In this document: positions 28,846 through 36,624 of the stretch, piece after piece | How the letters are laid out: each line of letters opens with the position of its first letter | Numbering within the stretch: position 1 is the stretch's first letter | Assembly: GCA_035934995.1 (NCBI GenBank) | Contig: DASYXI010000005.1 | Location: 1 to 38,532, forward strand | DNA: 38,532 nt | Direction: 5' to 3' | Source of the DNA: REEB95 sp035934995 | Lineage (GTDB): Bacteria; Pseudomonadota; Alphaproteobacteria; ATCC43930; CGMCC-115725 | Position numbers and translations under genes: made by a program | Notes under the pieces: model-generated | What the model was told of the DNA's origin: nothing | The model's database searches: none | Seen by the model: the letters and a program-made list of their open reading frames with translations, nothing else

Positions 28846-30003
28846 TCAGGCCGCGCCGCGGTGGAAGTCGATCGTCGGCGCCAGGGCGATGATCGCGATC
28901 GCGGCGATCGCCGCGGGCACGAAGGCAAAGCCCGGCCAGCCGCTCGCGTCCCAAGCGAAGCCGGCGAGAATCGGAAACACGACCGCCGTCGGATAGGAGA
29001 TGGTGAACATCGCGGCGATGACGCGATGCACGTCCTCGGGTCGCGCCAAGAGCGGCGGCAACGCCAGCATCAGCACTAGAATCGACGAATTGGCGCCGCC
29101 GAGCACGCCCGACCACACGACGACCCACGGGCCGGACATGAAGGCGAGGCCGACCGCGCTCGCCAGCACCAGCGCCGCCAGCACGATATAAGCGGCGTGC
29201 CGCCGCACCAGCTTCTCGGCCAGCGCCAGCATGGCGAACGACAGCGGCAGCTGGCAGAAATTGAGCGAGGTCAGCGCCGCGCTGATCCAGCGTCCGTCGC
29301 CGGTGGCGCGCAGATAATCGGGCAGGAAGGTATTCGTGGCGAAATAGGCGGTGTTGGTGCCGCCCAGCATGAAGGCGAGACGCCAGATCAGCGGATTCTT
29401 CCAGTCGGGCCACCAGCGTCGCCGTTCGCCCACGCGCGGATGCACGTCGCGCGGCGCCAGCACCAGGACGAGCAAGCCGGTCAATAGCACCGGCACGCTC
29501 CAGACGACGAAGCTCCAGCGCCAGCCGCCGACCAGCGGCAGCACGAACGGCAGCGTGAGCGCGACCGGCAACGTCTCGCCGATCAGCAAGCCGTTGGTAT
29601 AGACCGCGGTGGCGAAACCGATGCGGTCCGGGCACCAGGCGCGCACCAGCGGCGGCAACGCCGGCTGCATGATGGCGACGCCGGCGCTCATTGCGACGGT
29701 GGAAAGATAGAGGGTGGCGACGCTGTCGGCGGCGCCGCGCGCGGCCGAAGCGAGCGCCGCCAGCACCAACCCTCCGACGAGCGTCGGTACCGCGCCGGTC
29801 CGCGCGATCAGGAGCGAACCCGGCACCGCGGCGAAGGCGAACAGCAGCGAGGGCAGTGCGCCGAGCGTGCCGATCTCCGTCTCGCTCATGTGCAGCTCGC
29901 CATGAATCAGCGGAATCACCGGCGGCACGGCTAGCACCGTGAGGCGCAGGCCGATGCCGGCCAGCCACAGGATCGCGAGCGGAAGCAGGAGTTTTCGGGG
30001 CAC
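28846..30003 (-). CDS. MFS transporter, CynX/NimT-like
   Basis: The 385-residue protein has twelve predicted membrane helices with a central polar loop near residues 195-215 (RVGERRRWWPDWKN). Its overall length and segments such as LRLTVLAVPPVIPLIH and YTNGLLIGETLPVALTLP resemble the CynX/NimT branch of the major facilitator superfamily (cyanate, nitroimidazole or drug efflux). The substrate cannot be read from sequence. The GTG start has no clear ribosome site. It lies 71 bases after the upstream membrane protein gene on the same strand. Confidence 0.85.
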   Translation of the reverse strand: MPRKLLLPLAILWLAGIGLRLTVLAVPPVIPLIHGELHMSETEIGTLGALPSLLFAFAAVPGSLLIARTGAVPTLVGGLVLAALASAARGAADSVATLYLSTVAMSAGVAIMQPALPPLVRAWCPDRIGFATAVYTNGLLIGETLPVALTLPFVLPLVGGWRWSFVVWSVPVLLTGLLVLVLAPRDVHPRVGERRRWWPDWKNPLIWRLAFMLGGTNTAYFATNTFLPDYLRATGDGRWISAALTSLNFCQLPLSFAMLALAEKLVRRHAAYIVLAALVLASAVGLAFMSGPWVVVWSGVLGGANSSILVLMLALPPLLARPEDVHRVIAAMFTISYPTAVVFPILAGFAWDASGWPGFAFVPAAIAAIAIIALAPTIDFHRGAA

Positions 30004-30074
30004 GGGATGAGGGGGCGCTAAGCGGTTGGCGAGGCGACCGGTTTAAACGAACCCCATGGCGCCGTCGACCCGCG

Positions 30075-30905
30075 TCAGGTGTCGATCTGCAATGCCGCGC
30101 GCGCAGGCGGCGCGTTCCAATTCGCCGCCAGCTGCCGATACGCGAAGGCGTAGAAGGTGACGCTGAACGCGCTGACGACCAGTTGGATAACCCCCTGGGC
30201 AACGCCCAGCGCCAGGCGGCTGCCGAAGCTCAGCTGGGCAATCCAGTCGTTGAACGACAGGTCGCCGTGCGTCGCGACGAAGACCAGAAGCCCGCCGGCG
30301 CCGCCGATCAGCCCGGCGACGATCACCGCCGGAACGATCATCAACAGATCGCCGAAGAACAATCGCCAGCTATTGCCCCGGCCGCGCCGCCAGGCGGCAC
30401 GGATTGCTTTCGCGGGATCGTCGGTCGCGATGGCCGGACCCAGCAGGTAAAGGCGGCAGGCGACGACGATCAGCGCGACGATCGCGACGGCGGCGAACAG
30501 GGCGAAAATCGCGATCCCCACCGGTCCGCCGAAGTGAAACGCGAGGAAGCCGATCAGCGCGATGACGGCCGCGATCGGCAGCAACATCAAGAACAGCAGG
30601 ATGCCGACGCCGAGCATCCGCCAATGACGCCGGCGGAATTGCAGCGCCGCCGTCCACGAATGCTCGTCGAGCAGGATCGCGCGCAGCAAGGCGACGTGCC
30701 AGGCGACGCTGGCGCCGATCAGCAGGATCGCGATGGCGAAGGCGACGGCGCGCAACGATGGCGTCAGCGACTCGGCGCGGCGCAGCGCCACGTCGAACGC
30801 ATTGAGGATGAGATAGAGCCAACCGGTGCGCAGGACCATCAGCGGATGGCTGGCGACAAAGCGATAGGCGCCGTTGACCGTGTCCCAGAATGCCAGCTTG
30901 ACCAC
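30075..30905 (-). CDS. Polytopic membrane protein of unknown function (paralogue B)
   Basis: The 276-residue protein has about six membrane helices and no recognised catalytic motif. It begins FWDTVNGAYRFVASHPLMVL and later has WHVALLRAILLDEHSW, CRLYLLGPAIATDD with RGNSWRLFFGDL, and a final FYAFAYRQL. These blocks match the protein encoded at 16737-17525 in order and spacing, so the two are probably paralogues. The GTG start at 30905 has a good purine-rich site (GGGGGGAGAAG). It lies 55 bases downstream of dnaJ on the same strand, so partial co-transcription with the chaperone genes is possible. Confidence 0.75.
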   Translation of the reverse strand: MVKLAFWDTVNGAYRFVASHPLMVLRTGWLYLILNAFDVALRRAESLTPSLRAVAFAIAILLIGASVAWHVALLRAILLDEHSWTAALQFRRRHWRMLGVGILLFLMLLPIAAVIALIGFLAFHFGGPVGIAIFALFAAVAIVALIVVACRLYLLGPAIATDDPAKAIRAAWRRGRGNSWRLFFGDLLMIVPAVIVAGLIGGAGGLLVFVATHGDLSFNDWIAQLSFGSRLALGVAQGVIQLVVSAFSVTFYAFAYRQLAANWNAPPARAALQIDT

Positions 30906-30960
30906 CGGCTTCTCCCCCCGGAAAAACCACCCCGCGCGACTATAGCACGTGAAGGAGAAC

Positions 30961-32103
30961 TTATTCGGTCAGATCGCCGAAGAACTCTTTGACCTTGGCG
31001 AAGAAGCCTTCGGCCTCGGGCTGGGTTTTGCGCGCGTCGCCGGCGGCGGCGAATTCCTTGAGCAGCTCCTGCTGTCGCTTCGACAGATGCACCGGCGTCT
31101 CGACCCGCACTTCGACATACATATCGCCGCGTGCGGTCGAACGCAGCGTCGACATGCCCTTGCTCTTGAGACGGAGCTGATGGCCGTTCTGCGTGCCGGG
31201 CGGAATCGTGACGCGCGCGCGGCTGCCGTCGATTGTCGGCACTTCAAGCGCGCCGCCCAAAGCCGCGGTCGTCATCGACACCGGCACGTGCACGTGGATG
31301 TGGTTGCTTTCGCGATGGAACAAGCGGTGCGGCTTGATCGACAGGAAGATGTAGAGATCGCCCGCGCCGCCGCCGCGCACGCCGGCTTCGCCCTCGCCGG
31401 CCAGCCGGATGCGCGTGCCGTCCTCGACGCCCGCCGGAATCGACACCGACAGCGCGCGTTCGCGGTTCACGCGGCCCTGACCGCCGCATTGCCGGCACGG
31501 GTTCTCGATGACGCGGCCGGCGCCGTGACACGCCGGGCAGGTGCGCTCGATGGTGAAAAAGCCCTGCTGGGCGCGCACGCGGCCCTGGCCGTGGCAGGTC
31601 GGACAGTTGATCGGCCGCGAGCCCGCCTCCGCGCCGGTGCCCTTGCACGCGTCGCAGGGCGCAAGCGTCGGCACGCGCACGGTGGTCTGCTTGCCGTTGA
31701 AGGCTTCCTCGAGCGTGATCTCGAGGTTGTAGCGCAGGTCGCTGCCGCGCAGGTTGGCGCCGCCTTGCTGACGGCGGCCGCCCATGAAGTCGCCGAACAT
31801 CTCGTCGAAGATGTCGGCAAAGCCGGAGCCGAAACCGGCGCCGAAGCCGAAATCGCCGCCGCCGCCGCGGCCGGCGTTCTCGAACGCGGCGTGGCCGAAG
31901 CGGTCATAAGCCGCGCGCCTCTGTTCGTCCTTGAGAACGTCGTAGGCTTCGTTGATTTCCTTGAACCGGTGCTCGGCCTTGGCATCGCCCGGATTACGAT
32001 CCGGGTGACACTCCATGGCGAGCTTGCGGAACGCCTTCTTGAGTTCCTCGGCCGAGGCGCCGCGCGTCACGCCAAGGGTCTCGTAAAAATCCCGCTTCGC
32101 CAT
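30961..32103 (-). CDS. dnaJ: Chaperone protein DnaJ (Hsp40)
   Basis: The 380-residue co-chaperone delivers clients to DnaK and stimulates its ATPase. The J domain (1-70) has HPD at 33-35. A Gly/Phe-rich stretch (about 78-115) follows. The zinc region has four CxxCxGxG repeats beginning at C150, C167, C189 and C203. Two beta-sandwich client-binding domains complete a type I DnaJ. It lies 53 bases downstream of dnaK, the usual order, with no terminator between them. Confidence 0.97.
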   Translation of the reverse strand: MAKRDFYETLGVTRGASAEELKKAFRKLAMECHPDRNPGDAKAEHRFKEINEAYDVLKDEQRRAAYDRFGHAAFENAGRGGGGDFGFGAGFGSGFADIFDEMFGDFMGGRRQQGGANLRGSDLRYNLEITLEEAFNGKQTTVRVPTLAPCDACKGTGAEAGSRPINCPTCHGQGRVRAQQGFFTIERTCPACHGAGRVIENPCRQCGGQGRVNRERALSVSIPAGVEDGTRIRLAGEGEAGVRGGGAGDLYIFLSIKPHRLFHRESNHIHVHVPVSMTTAALGGALEVPTIDGSRARVTIPPGTQNGHQLRLKSKGMSTLRSTARGDMYVEVRVETPVHLSKRQQELLKEFAAAGDARKTQPEAEGFFAKVKEFFGDLTE

Positions 32104-32156
32104 CGCCTTGTTATGACGCTTTAGGGTTCACGCTGGCGACGAAAAAAGCGGCGCCG

Positions 32157-34094
32157 TCAGCCGGAGCCGCGTTTCTTCTGCTCGTCGACCTCTTCGAAGT
32201 CGGCGTCGACCACCTTCTCGTTGCCGGCCTGTTGATCGCCGCCTGGCGCGCCCGCGCCCGGCTGCGGTCCACCGCCGCCTGGCGGCGGCGTCTGCTGCTT
32301 GTAGAGCGCCTCGCCCAGCTTCATCGACGCCTGCGCCAGCGCCTCGGACTTGGCGCGGATCTGACCGATATCCTCGCCGCTCAGCACGCCCTTGAGGTCG
32401 GCGATCGCGCTTTCAACCGCCTGCTTGCCGTCGGCCGGAATCTTGTCGGCGTTCTCCTTGAGGGTCTTCTCGCTGGCGTGGACGAGCGCTTCGCCTTGGT
32501 TGCGCGCTTCCACCAGCTCGCGCCGCTTTTTATCGTCGGCGGCGTGCGCTTCGGCGTCCTTCACCATCTTGTCGATGTCGTCCTTGCCGAGGCCGCCCGA
32601 TGCCTGGATGCGGATCTGTTGTTCCTTGCCGGTGGCCTTGTCCTTGGCCTGGACCGAAACGATGCCGTTAGCGTCGATATCGAACGTGACTTCGACCTGC
32701 GGTACGCCGCGCGGCGCCGGCGGGAGGCCGACCAGATCGAACTGGCCGAGCAGCTTGTTATCGGCCGCCATCTCGCGCTCGCCCTGGAAGACCCTGATGG
32801 TCACGGCCGTCTGATTGTCTTCGGCGGTCGAGAACACCTGGCTCTTCTTGGTCGGGATCGTCGTGTTGCGATCAATCAACCGCGTGAACACGCCGCCCAG
32901 CGTCTCGATGCCGAGCGACAGCGGCGTGACGTCGAGCAACAGCACGTCCTTGACTTCGCCCTTGAGGACGCCGGCCTGGATCGCCGCGCCGACCGCCACG
33001 ACCTCGTCGGGATTGACCGAACGGTTCGGCTCGCGGCCGAAGAAGGTCTTCACCGCCTCGATCACTTTGGGCATGCGCGTCTGGCCGCCGACCAGAATGA
33101 CCTCGCCGATCTCGCTCGCCTTCAGCCCCGCGTCCTTGAGCGCGTTGCGGCACGGCTCGATCGTCTTCTGGATCAGATCGTCGACCAACGCCTCGAGCTT
33201 GGCGCGCGTCAGCTTGATGTTGAGATGCTTCGGTCCCGCCTGATCGGCGGTGATGAAGGGCAGGTTTACTTCCGTTTGCATCGAGGACGACAACTCGATC
33301 TTCGCCTTCTCCGCCGCTTCCTTGAGGCGCTGGAGCGCGAGCCGATCGTTGCGCAGGTCGATGCCCTGCTCTTTCTTGAACTCGTCCGCGAGATAATCGA
33401 TCACGCGCTTGTCGAAATCTTCGCCGCCGAGGAAGGTGTCGCCGTTGGTCGACTTCACCTCGAACACGCCGTCGCCGATCTCGAGGACGGAGATGTCGAA
33501 GGTGCCGCCGCCCAGATCGTAGACCGCGATCGTGCCGGTCTTCTTCTGCTCGAGCCCGTAGGCGAGCGCCGCGGCGGTCGGCTCGTTGATGATGCGCAGC
33601 ACGTCGAGCCCGGCGATCTTGCCGGCGTCCTTGGTGGCTTGGCGTTGACTGTCGTTGAAATAGGCGGGAACGGTGATGACGGCTTCGGTGACTTTCTCGC
33701 CGAGATAGGCCTCGGCGGTTTCCTTCATCTTTTGCAGGACGAAGGCGCTGACCTGCGACGGCGCGAACTTCTTGCCGCGGCTTTCGACCCAGGCGTCGCC
33801 ATTGTCGCCCGGCACGATCTTGAAGGGGACGAGATCCATCTCCTTCTTGACCATCGGGTCGGTCATCCGCCGGCCGATCAGCCGCTTGATGCCGTAGAAG
33901 GTGTTTTCGGGGTTGGTCACCGCCTGGCGCTTGGCCGCCTGGCCGACCAGCCGCTCGCCGCCCTCGGTAAAGGCCACCTGCGAGGGGGTGGTGCGCGCAC
34001 CCTCGCTATTCTCGATGACCTTGCCCTGCTTGCCTTCCATCACGGCGACGCAGGAATTGGTCGTGCCGAGGTCGATGCCGATAACCTTCGCCAT
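32157..34094 (-). CDS. dnaK: Chaperone protein DnaK (Hsp70)
   Basis: The 645-residue Hsp70 folds and remodels client proteins in the cytoplasm with DnaJ and GrpE. The ATPase domain starts IGIDLGTTNSCVAVMEG and includes VPAYFNDSQRQATKDAG, YDLGGGTFDISVLEI and ILVGGQTRMPKV. The interdomain linker is VLLLDVTPLSLGIET. The substrate domain and lid are complete. The C-terminus has a Gly/Pro/Gln-rich stretch and the EKVVDADFEEVDE tail, here extended by KKRGSG. A possible RpoH-type promoter lies about 90-115 bases upstream. Confidence 0.98.
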   Translation of the reverse strand: MAKVIGIDLGTTNSCVAVMEGKQGKVIENSEGARTTPSQVAFTEGGERLVGQAAKRQAVTNPENTFYGIKRLIGRRMTDPMVKKEMDLVPFKIVPGDNGDAWVESRGKKFAPSQVSAFVLQKMKETAEAYLGEKVTEAVITVPAYFNDSQRQATKDAGKIAGLDVLRIINEPTAAALAYGLEQKKTGTIAVYDLGGGTFDISVLEIGDGVFEVKSTNGDTFLGGEDFDKRVIDYLADEFKKEQGIDLRNDRLALQRLKEAAEKAKIELSSSMQTEVNLPFITADQAGPKHLNIKLTRAKLEALVDDLIQKTIEPCRNALKDAGLKASEIGEVILVGGQTRMPKVIEAVKTFFGREPNRSVNPDEVVAVGAAIQAGVLKGEVKDVLLLDVTPLSLGIETLGGVFTRLIDRNTTIPTKKSQVFSTAEDNQTAVTIRVFQGEREMAADNKLLGQFDLVGLPPAPRGVPQVEVTFDIDANGIVSVQAKDKATGKEQQIRIQASGGLGKDDIDKMVKDAEAHAADDKKRRELVEARNQGEALVHASEKTLKENADKIPADGKQAVESAIADLKGVLSGEDIGQIRAKSEALAQASMKLGEALYKQQTPPPGGGGPQPGAGAPGGDQQAGNEKVVDADFEEVDEQKKRGSG

Positions 34095-34660
34095 GTATGT
34101 CTCTCCTACGGCGGATCCGCACGGCCCGAAGCGCCGCTCGAACCCCCGGTTTTAAGGGCCCGTCCCGAAAGCCGAGGGGATATATATGGAGTGGCGGTCG
34201 TTGCTGCAACGTCCGCTTGGCCTTTCCCCGGCCGATTTCGGCCTCATACATGGGTAATCCGGCGATCCGGCTCAAGGGGTGGCCGGCGGGAATCCGGCCG
34301 CTCACCCCGATCCGGTTCGGCACCGGCGGCGATCGGGGGTCGCCGATGGCGCATCGCACGCTGGTCGTCGCGCGTGTTTCGGTGGACAAATTTCAACGCG
34401 CAAATTCGACGACCATGGGTCGCACGCACCAAGAGCGGGACGTGCGCGGTCGGTCGCTCGAACCGGTGTGGTGGCCGCGCGGGTTGCAGTTAATCGGCAC
34501 GTTCGTCCAAAATTGAGCCGCGGACGCCCGCCGCTGCCATGCGCGTGACGGCGCTCCGCGGGTTTCATTGTCAAGAATACCGACACTTAAGACGCATTCG
34601 ACTCAAACTTTCTTCTAAATAAAGAAGGATTTAATTCGAGGTCCATAGAGTTTGGGGCGC
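34095..34660. other. 566-base intergenic region between dnaK and the PEP-CTERM/TPR gene
   Basis: This is the largest gap in the window. The dnaK-proximal part holds a candidate heat-shock promoter. The middle is GC-rich with two inverted repeats: GGCCGG/CCGGCC at 34281-34299, and CCCCGATC (34305-34312) with GATCGGGG (34331-34338). The last 100 bases before 34661 are clearly AT-richer than the surroundings and presumably hold the promoter and leader of the downstream gene. I see no convincing protein gene; open frames crossing it lack family features. A small RNA is possible but unsupported. Confidence 0.6.
34181..34211 (-). promoter_or_regulatory. Possible RpoH (heat-shock) promoter of dnaK
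   Basis: Reading on the minus strand, CTCCATATATA (34191-34181) resembles the RpoH -10 element (CCCCATNT-like). Upstream, CGTTGCAG (34211-34204) is a partial -35 match. The spacing is within the allowed range. It would give a leader of roughly 80-90 bases. No CIRCE repeat is visible upstream of dnaK. Confidence 0.4.
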
Positions 34661-36028
34661 ATGATCCGCGCCCAGCTCCTTGCCGCTTTCACCGCGTGCG
34701 TCACCGTCGCGCTTGCTGCGCCCGCCTTCGCCGCGCCGGTCGCCGGCACTCTGCCGATCAACGGCTTCGAGGCGATGGAGACACACGACGCCGGCATCAC
34801 GCTCGATCCGCTGGGCGACATGTCGGTGGACGCGGCGTCGATCGCGCGTGTTTGGACCGGCGACGGCGACGGCAATGCCGGCGCATCGCATGGGACCAAT
34901 AATCAACCGGCTAATGGCATTGGCAACTTCCAGGCGCTGCTCCGCGAATCCGACGGCCGGTCGATCACGAACGGCGGCCTCAATCGCAATCCATATTTCG
35001 CGCTCGGCACCTGGGGCGGCGATGGCCGCGCCATCGTCCATAACGTGATCGCCGCCGATTCTGGCATGCACGGATCGGGCGCCGGCTTCAATTACGCCGT
35101 CGAATTGGAATTCGGCGGCTTCAACACCGACACCTATGAGCACGACACCGCCAGCGACGGACCGGCGCCGTTCGACGGCGTGCCGATGTTCATTCCCTCC
35201 GGTCTGACCGGCACGAGCACACCGGGCGGCGGCGGTGGCACGCCGACCGATCCGGGCACGAACAATCCCGGCAGCGGAAATCCCGGCGGTGGCAATCCCG
35301 GCGGTGGCAATCCCGGCACGACCACGGGCGGCGGTCCTGGTGGCAGCCCCGGCAGCAATCCGGGTAGCAACCCCGGCAATGGTCCCGGCGGCTCGCCCAC
35401 ACCCGTCCCCGAGCCGAGCGGACTCGCACTGCTGCTCGTCGCCATTCCGATGATTCTGTTGATCGAGCGCCGGCGCGCGCTGGCCCGTCTCGCGGTGCCG
35501 GCCGCCGTCGCGGTCGCGGCGCTGCTCTTCGTTCCCGGCTCGGCCAAGGCGCAACTGCATGATTGGGAGCAATTGTGCAACGGCACCGGCGGCGTTCCGC
35601 CCCAGGTGATTGTCGAAGGCTGTTCCGAAGTGATCGCCAATGACAGCGAAAGCCTCAACGACGTCGCGATCGCCTATAACGATCGCGGCAACGCGCTGCG
35701 CGCGCTGAACAAGTTCGACGAAGCCAAGAGCGATTACAACAACGCCATCATTCTCGCGCCGAGCGATCCGTTTCCCTATCGCAATCGCGGCGTGACCTAC
35801 GGCCTGCTCGGCGATTACGCCGCCGCGCTCGCCGATTTTGATCGCGCCATCGTGCTGGCGCCGAAATACGCCTCGGCCTATCTCGGCCGCGCCTTCGCGC
35901 TCGAGCAACTCGGCAATCACGCGGCCGCGGCCGCCGATATCGCCAAGGCGGCGAAGCTCGATCCGAAGCTGGTGGCGGCCGTGCGCGCGCCGCAAACCGC
36001 GTCGCTTGTCGATTCGACCGCGCGCTAG
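34661..36028 (+). CDS. Secreted protein with internal PEP-CTERM signal fused to a TPR domain
   Basis: The 455-residue protein is unusual. Residues 1-24 are a signal peptide (cut near AFA). About 25-185 form an unrecognised exported domain rich in Gly, Asn and Asp. About 186-245 is a Gly/Pro/Asn linker built from short repeats. Residues 249-272 are a textbook PEP-CTERM signal: VPEPSG, a hydrophobic helix, then ERRR. In ordinary PEP-CTERM proteins the chain ends there. Here it continues straight into a second hydrophobic segment (278-297) ending GSAKA-Q, like a signal-peptide cleavage site. A domain with a Cys pair (C306, C321) and about three TPRs (335-436) follows. That last part resembles stand-alone secreted alphaproteobacterial TPR proteins. 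The frame is open throughout. An in-frame TTG at 34652 is an alternative start. It converges on grpE with a 12-base gap. Confidence 0.85.
   Translation: MIRAQLLAAFTACVTVALAAPAFAAPVAGTLPINGFEAMETHDAGITLDPLGDMSVDAASIARVWTGDGDGNAGASHGTNNQPANGIGNFQALLRESDGRSITNGGLNRNPYFALGTWGGDGRAIVHNVIAADSGMHGSGAGFNYAVELEFGGFNTDTYEHDTASDGPAPFDGVPMFIPSGLTGTSTPGGGGGTPTDPGTNNPGSGNPGGGNPGGGNPGTTTGGGPGGSPGSNPGSNPGNGPGGSPTPVPEPSGLALLLVAIPMILLIERRRALARLAVPAAVAVAALLFVPGSAKAQLHDWEQLCNGTGGVPPQVIVEGCSEVIANDSESLNDVAIAYNDRGNALRALNKFDEAKSDYNNAIILAPSDPFPYRNRGVTYGLLGDYAAALADFDRAIVLAPKYASAYLGRAFALEQLGNHAAAAADIAKAAKLDPKLVAAVRAPQTASLVDSTAR
35264..35320 (+). repeat. 15-bp tandem repeat encoding the Gly/Asn/Pro linker
   Basis: Units of AATCCCGGCGGTGGC occur twice exactly at 35279-35293 and 35294-35308. 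They are flanked by a diverged copy (35264-35278) and a partial copy (35309-35320). Each codes for NPGGG or a variant. It is a coding microsatellite-like repeat in the spacer before the PEP-CTERM signal and is likely to vary in copy number between strains. Confidence 0.8.
35405..35476 (+). other. Internal PEP-CTERM sorting signal (residues 249-272)
   Basis: The tripartite signal is complete: the PEP motif in VPEPSG, about 14 hydrophobic residues, and the basic cluster RRR. In known proteins it directs exosortase processing and lies within about 25 residues of the C-terminus. Here 183 residues follow it. Confidence 0.75.
35462..35551 (+). other. Second signal-peptide-like segment (residues 268-297)
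   Basis: IERRRALARL forms a basic n-region, AVPAAVAVAALLFV a hydrophobic core, and PGSAKA-Q a type I cleavage site. The n-region shares the Arg cluster with the PEP-CTERM signal. Upstream in-frame ATG (35450) and TTG (35459) codons could each start such a signal peptide, but neither has a visible ribosome site. Confidence 0.6.
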
Positions 36029-36040
36029 GCGCGCCTTCGG

Positions 36041-36619
36041 CTATTTTCCCGGATCGGATTCCGGTGCCGCGGCGCCGGCCGCGGCCTTGGCAACACCGAC
36101 CAAGGCCGGCCGCAACAGCCGGTCGTGCATGACATAGCCGGCCTGCAGCACCTGGGCGACCGTGCCCGGCGGCTGCGGCGCGCCCGGCACCTCGAACATC
36201 GCCTGGTGCAGATTGTGGTCGAAACGCTCGCCCAGCTTGGGTTCGACGCGCTTGACGCCGTGACGCTCGAAGATCGCCAGCAGCTCGCGTTCGGTGGCGG
36301 CGACGCCCTCGACCACGCCGCGCGCCGTCGAATCGGCCTGGGGCACGGCGTCGATCGCGCGCCGCAGATTGTCCGCCACGTTCAGAAGCTCGCGCGCGAA
36401 CTCGAACGCGGCATAACGCTGCGCCTCGTGGCGGTCGCGCTGAAGGCGTTGGCGTTGGTTCTCGGCCTCGGCCAACGCTCGCAGCAGACGGTCCTTGCTC
36501 TCCGCCAGCTCGGCTTCGAGCCGCGCCACCGTTGCGTCCGCGGCCGTGGGCTCGGGCGCAACCTCGGGCTGCGCATCGGCCGGTTTGTCGAATGCGTCTT
36601 CTTCTTCTTCGCCGTTCAT
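36041..36619 (-). CDS. grpE: Nucleotide exchange factor GrpE
   Basis: The 192-residue co-chaperone releases ADP from DnaK. An acidic, disordered N-terminus (MNGEEEEDAF) leads into the long dimerisation helix (about 30-95, AELAESKDRLLRALAEAENQ, with FEFARELLNVADNLRRAID). A compact beta domain (about 125-175) follows, with FDHNLHQAMFEVPG and VLQAGYVMHDRLLRPALVGV, the GrpE signature. The ATG at 36619 is five bases from the hrcA stop, so the two genes are one operon, as usual in alphaproteobacteria. Confidence 0.95.
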   Translation of the reverse strand: MNGEEEEDAFDKPADAQPEVAPEPTAADATVARLEAELAESKDRLLRALAEAENQRQRLQRDRHEAQRYAAFEFARELLNVADNLRRAIDAVPQADSTARGVVEGVAATERELLAIFERHGVKRVEPKLGERFDHNLHQAMFEVPGAPQPPGTVAQVLQAGYVMHDRLLRPALVGVAKAAAGAAAPESDPGK

Positions 36620-36624
36620 GTCCT

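Noticed and set aside
34305..34338. Inverted repeat CCCCGATC / GATCGGGG considered as a terminator
   Set aside because: There is no T tract on either side and the loop is 18 bases. It is listed only as structure in the intergenic region.
32232..34493. A 753-codon open frame on the plus strand opposite dnaK
   Set aside because: The opposite strand encodes a complete DnaK. The antisense frame is open because of strong GC bias at third positions and shows no family features.
34097..34516. A 139-codon plus-strand frame in the dnaK upstream region
   Set aside because: It crosses the likely dnaK promoter, has no ribosome site or recognisable domain, and is probably chance.
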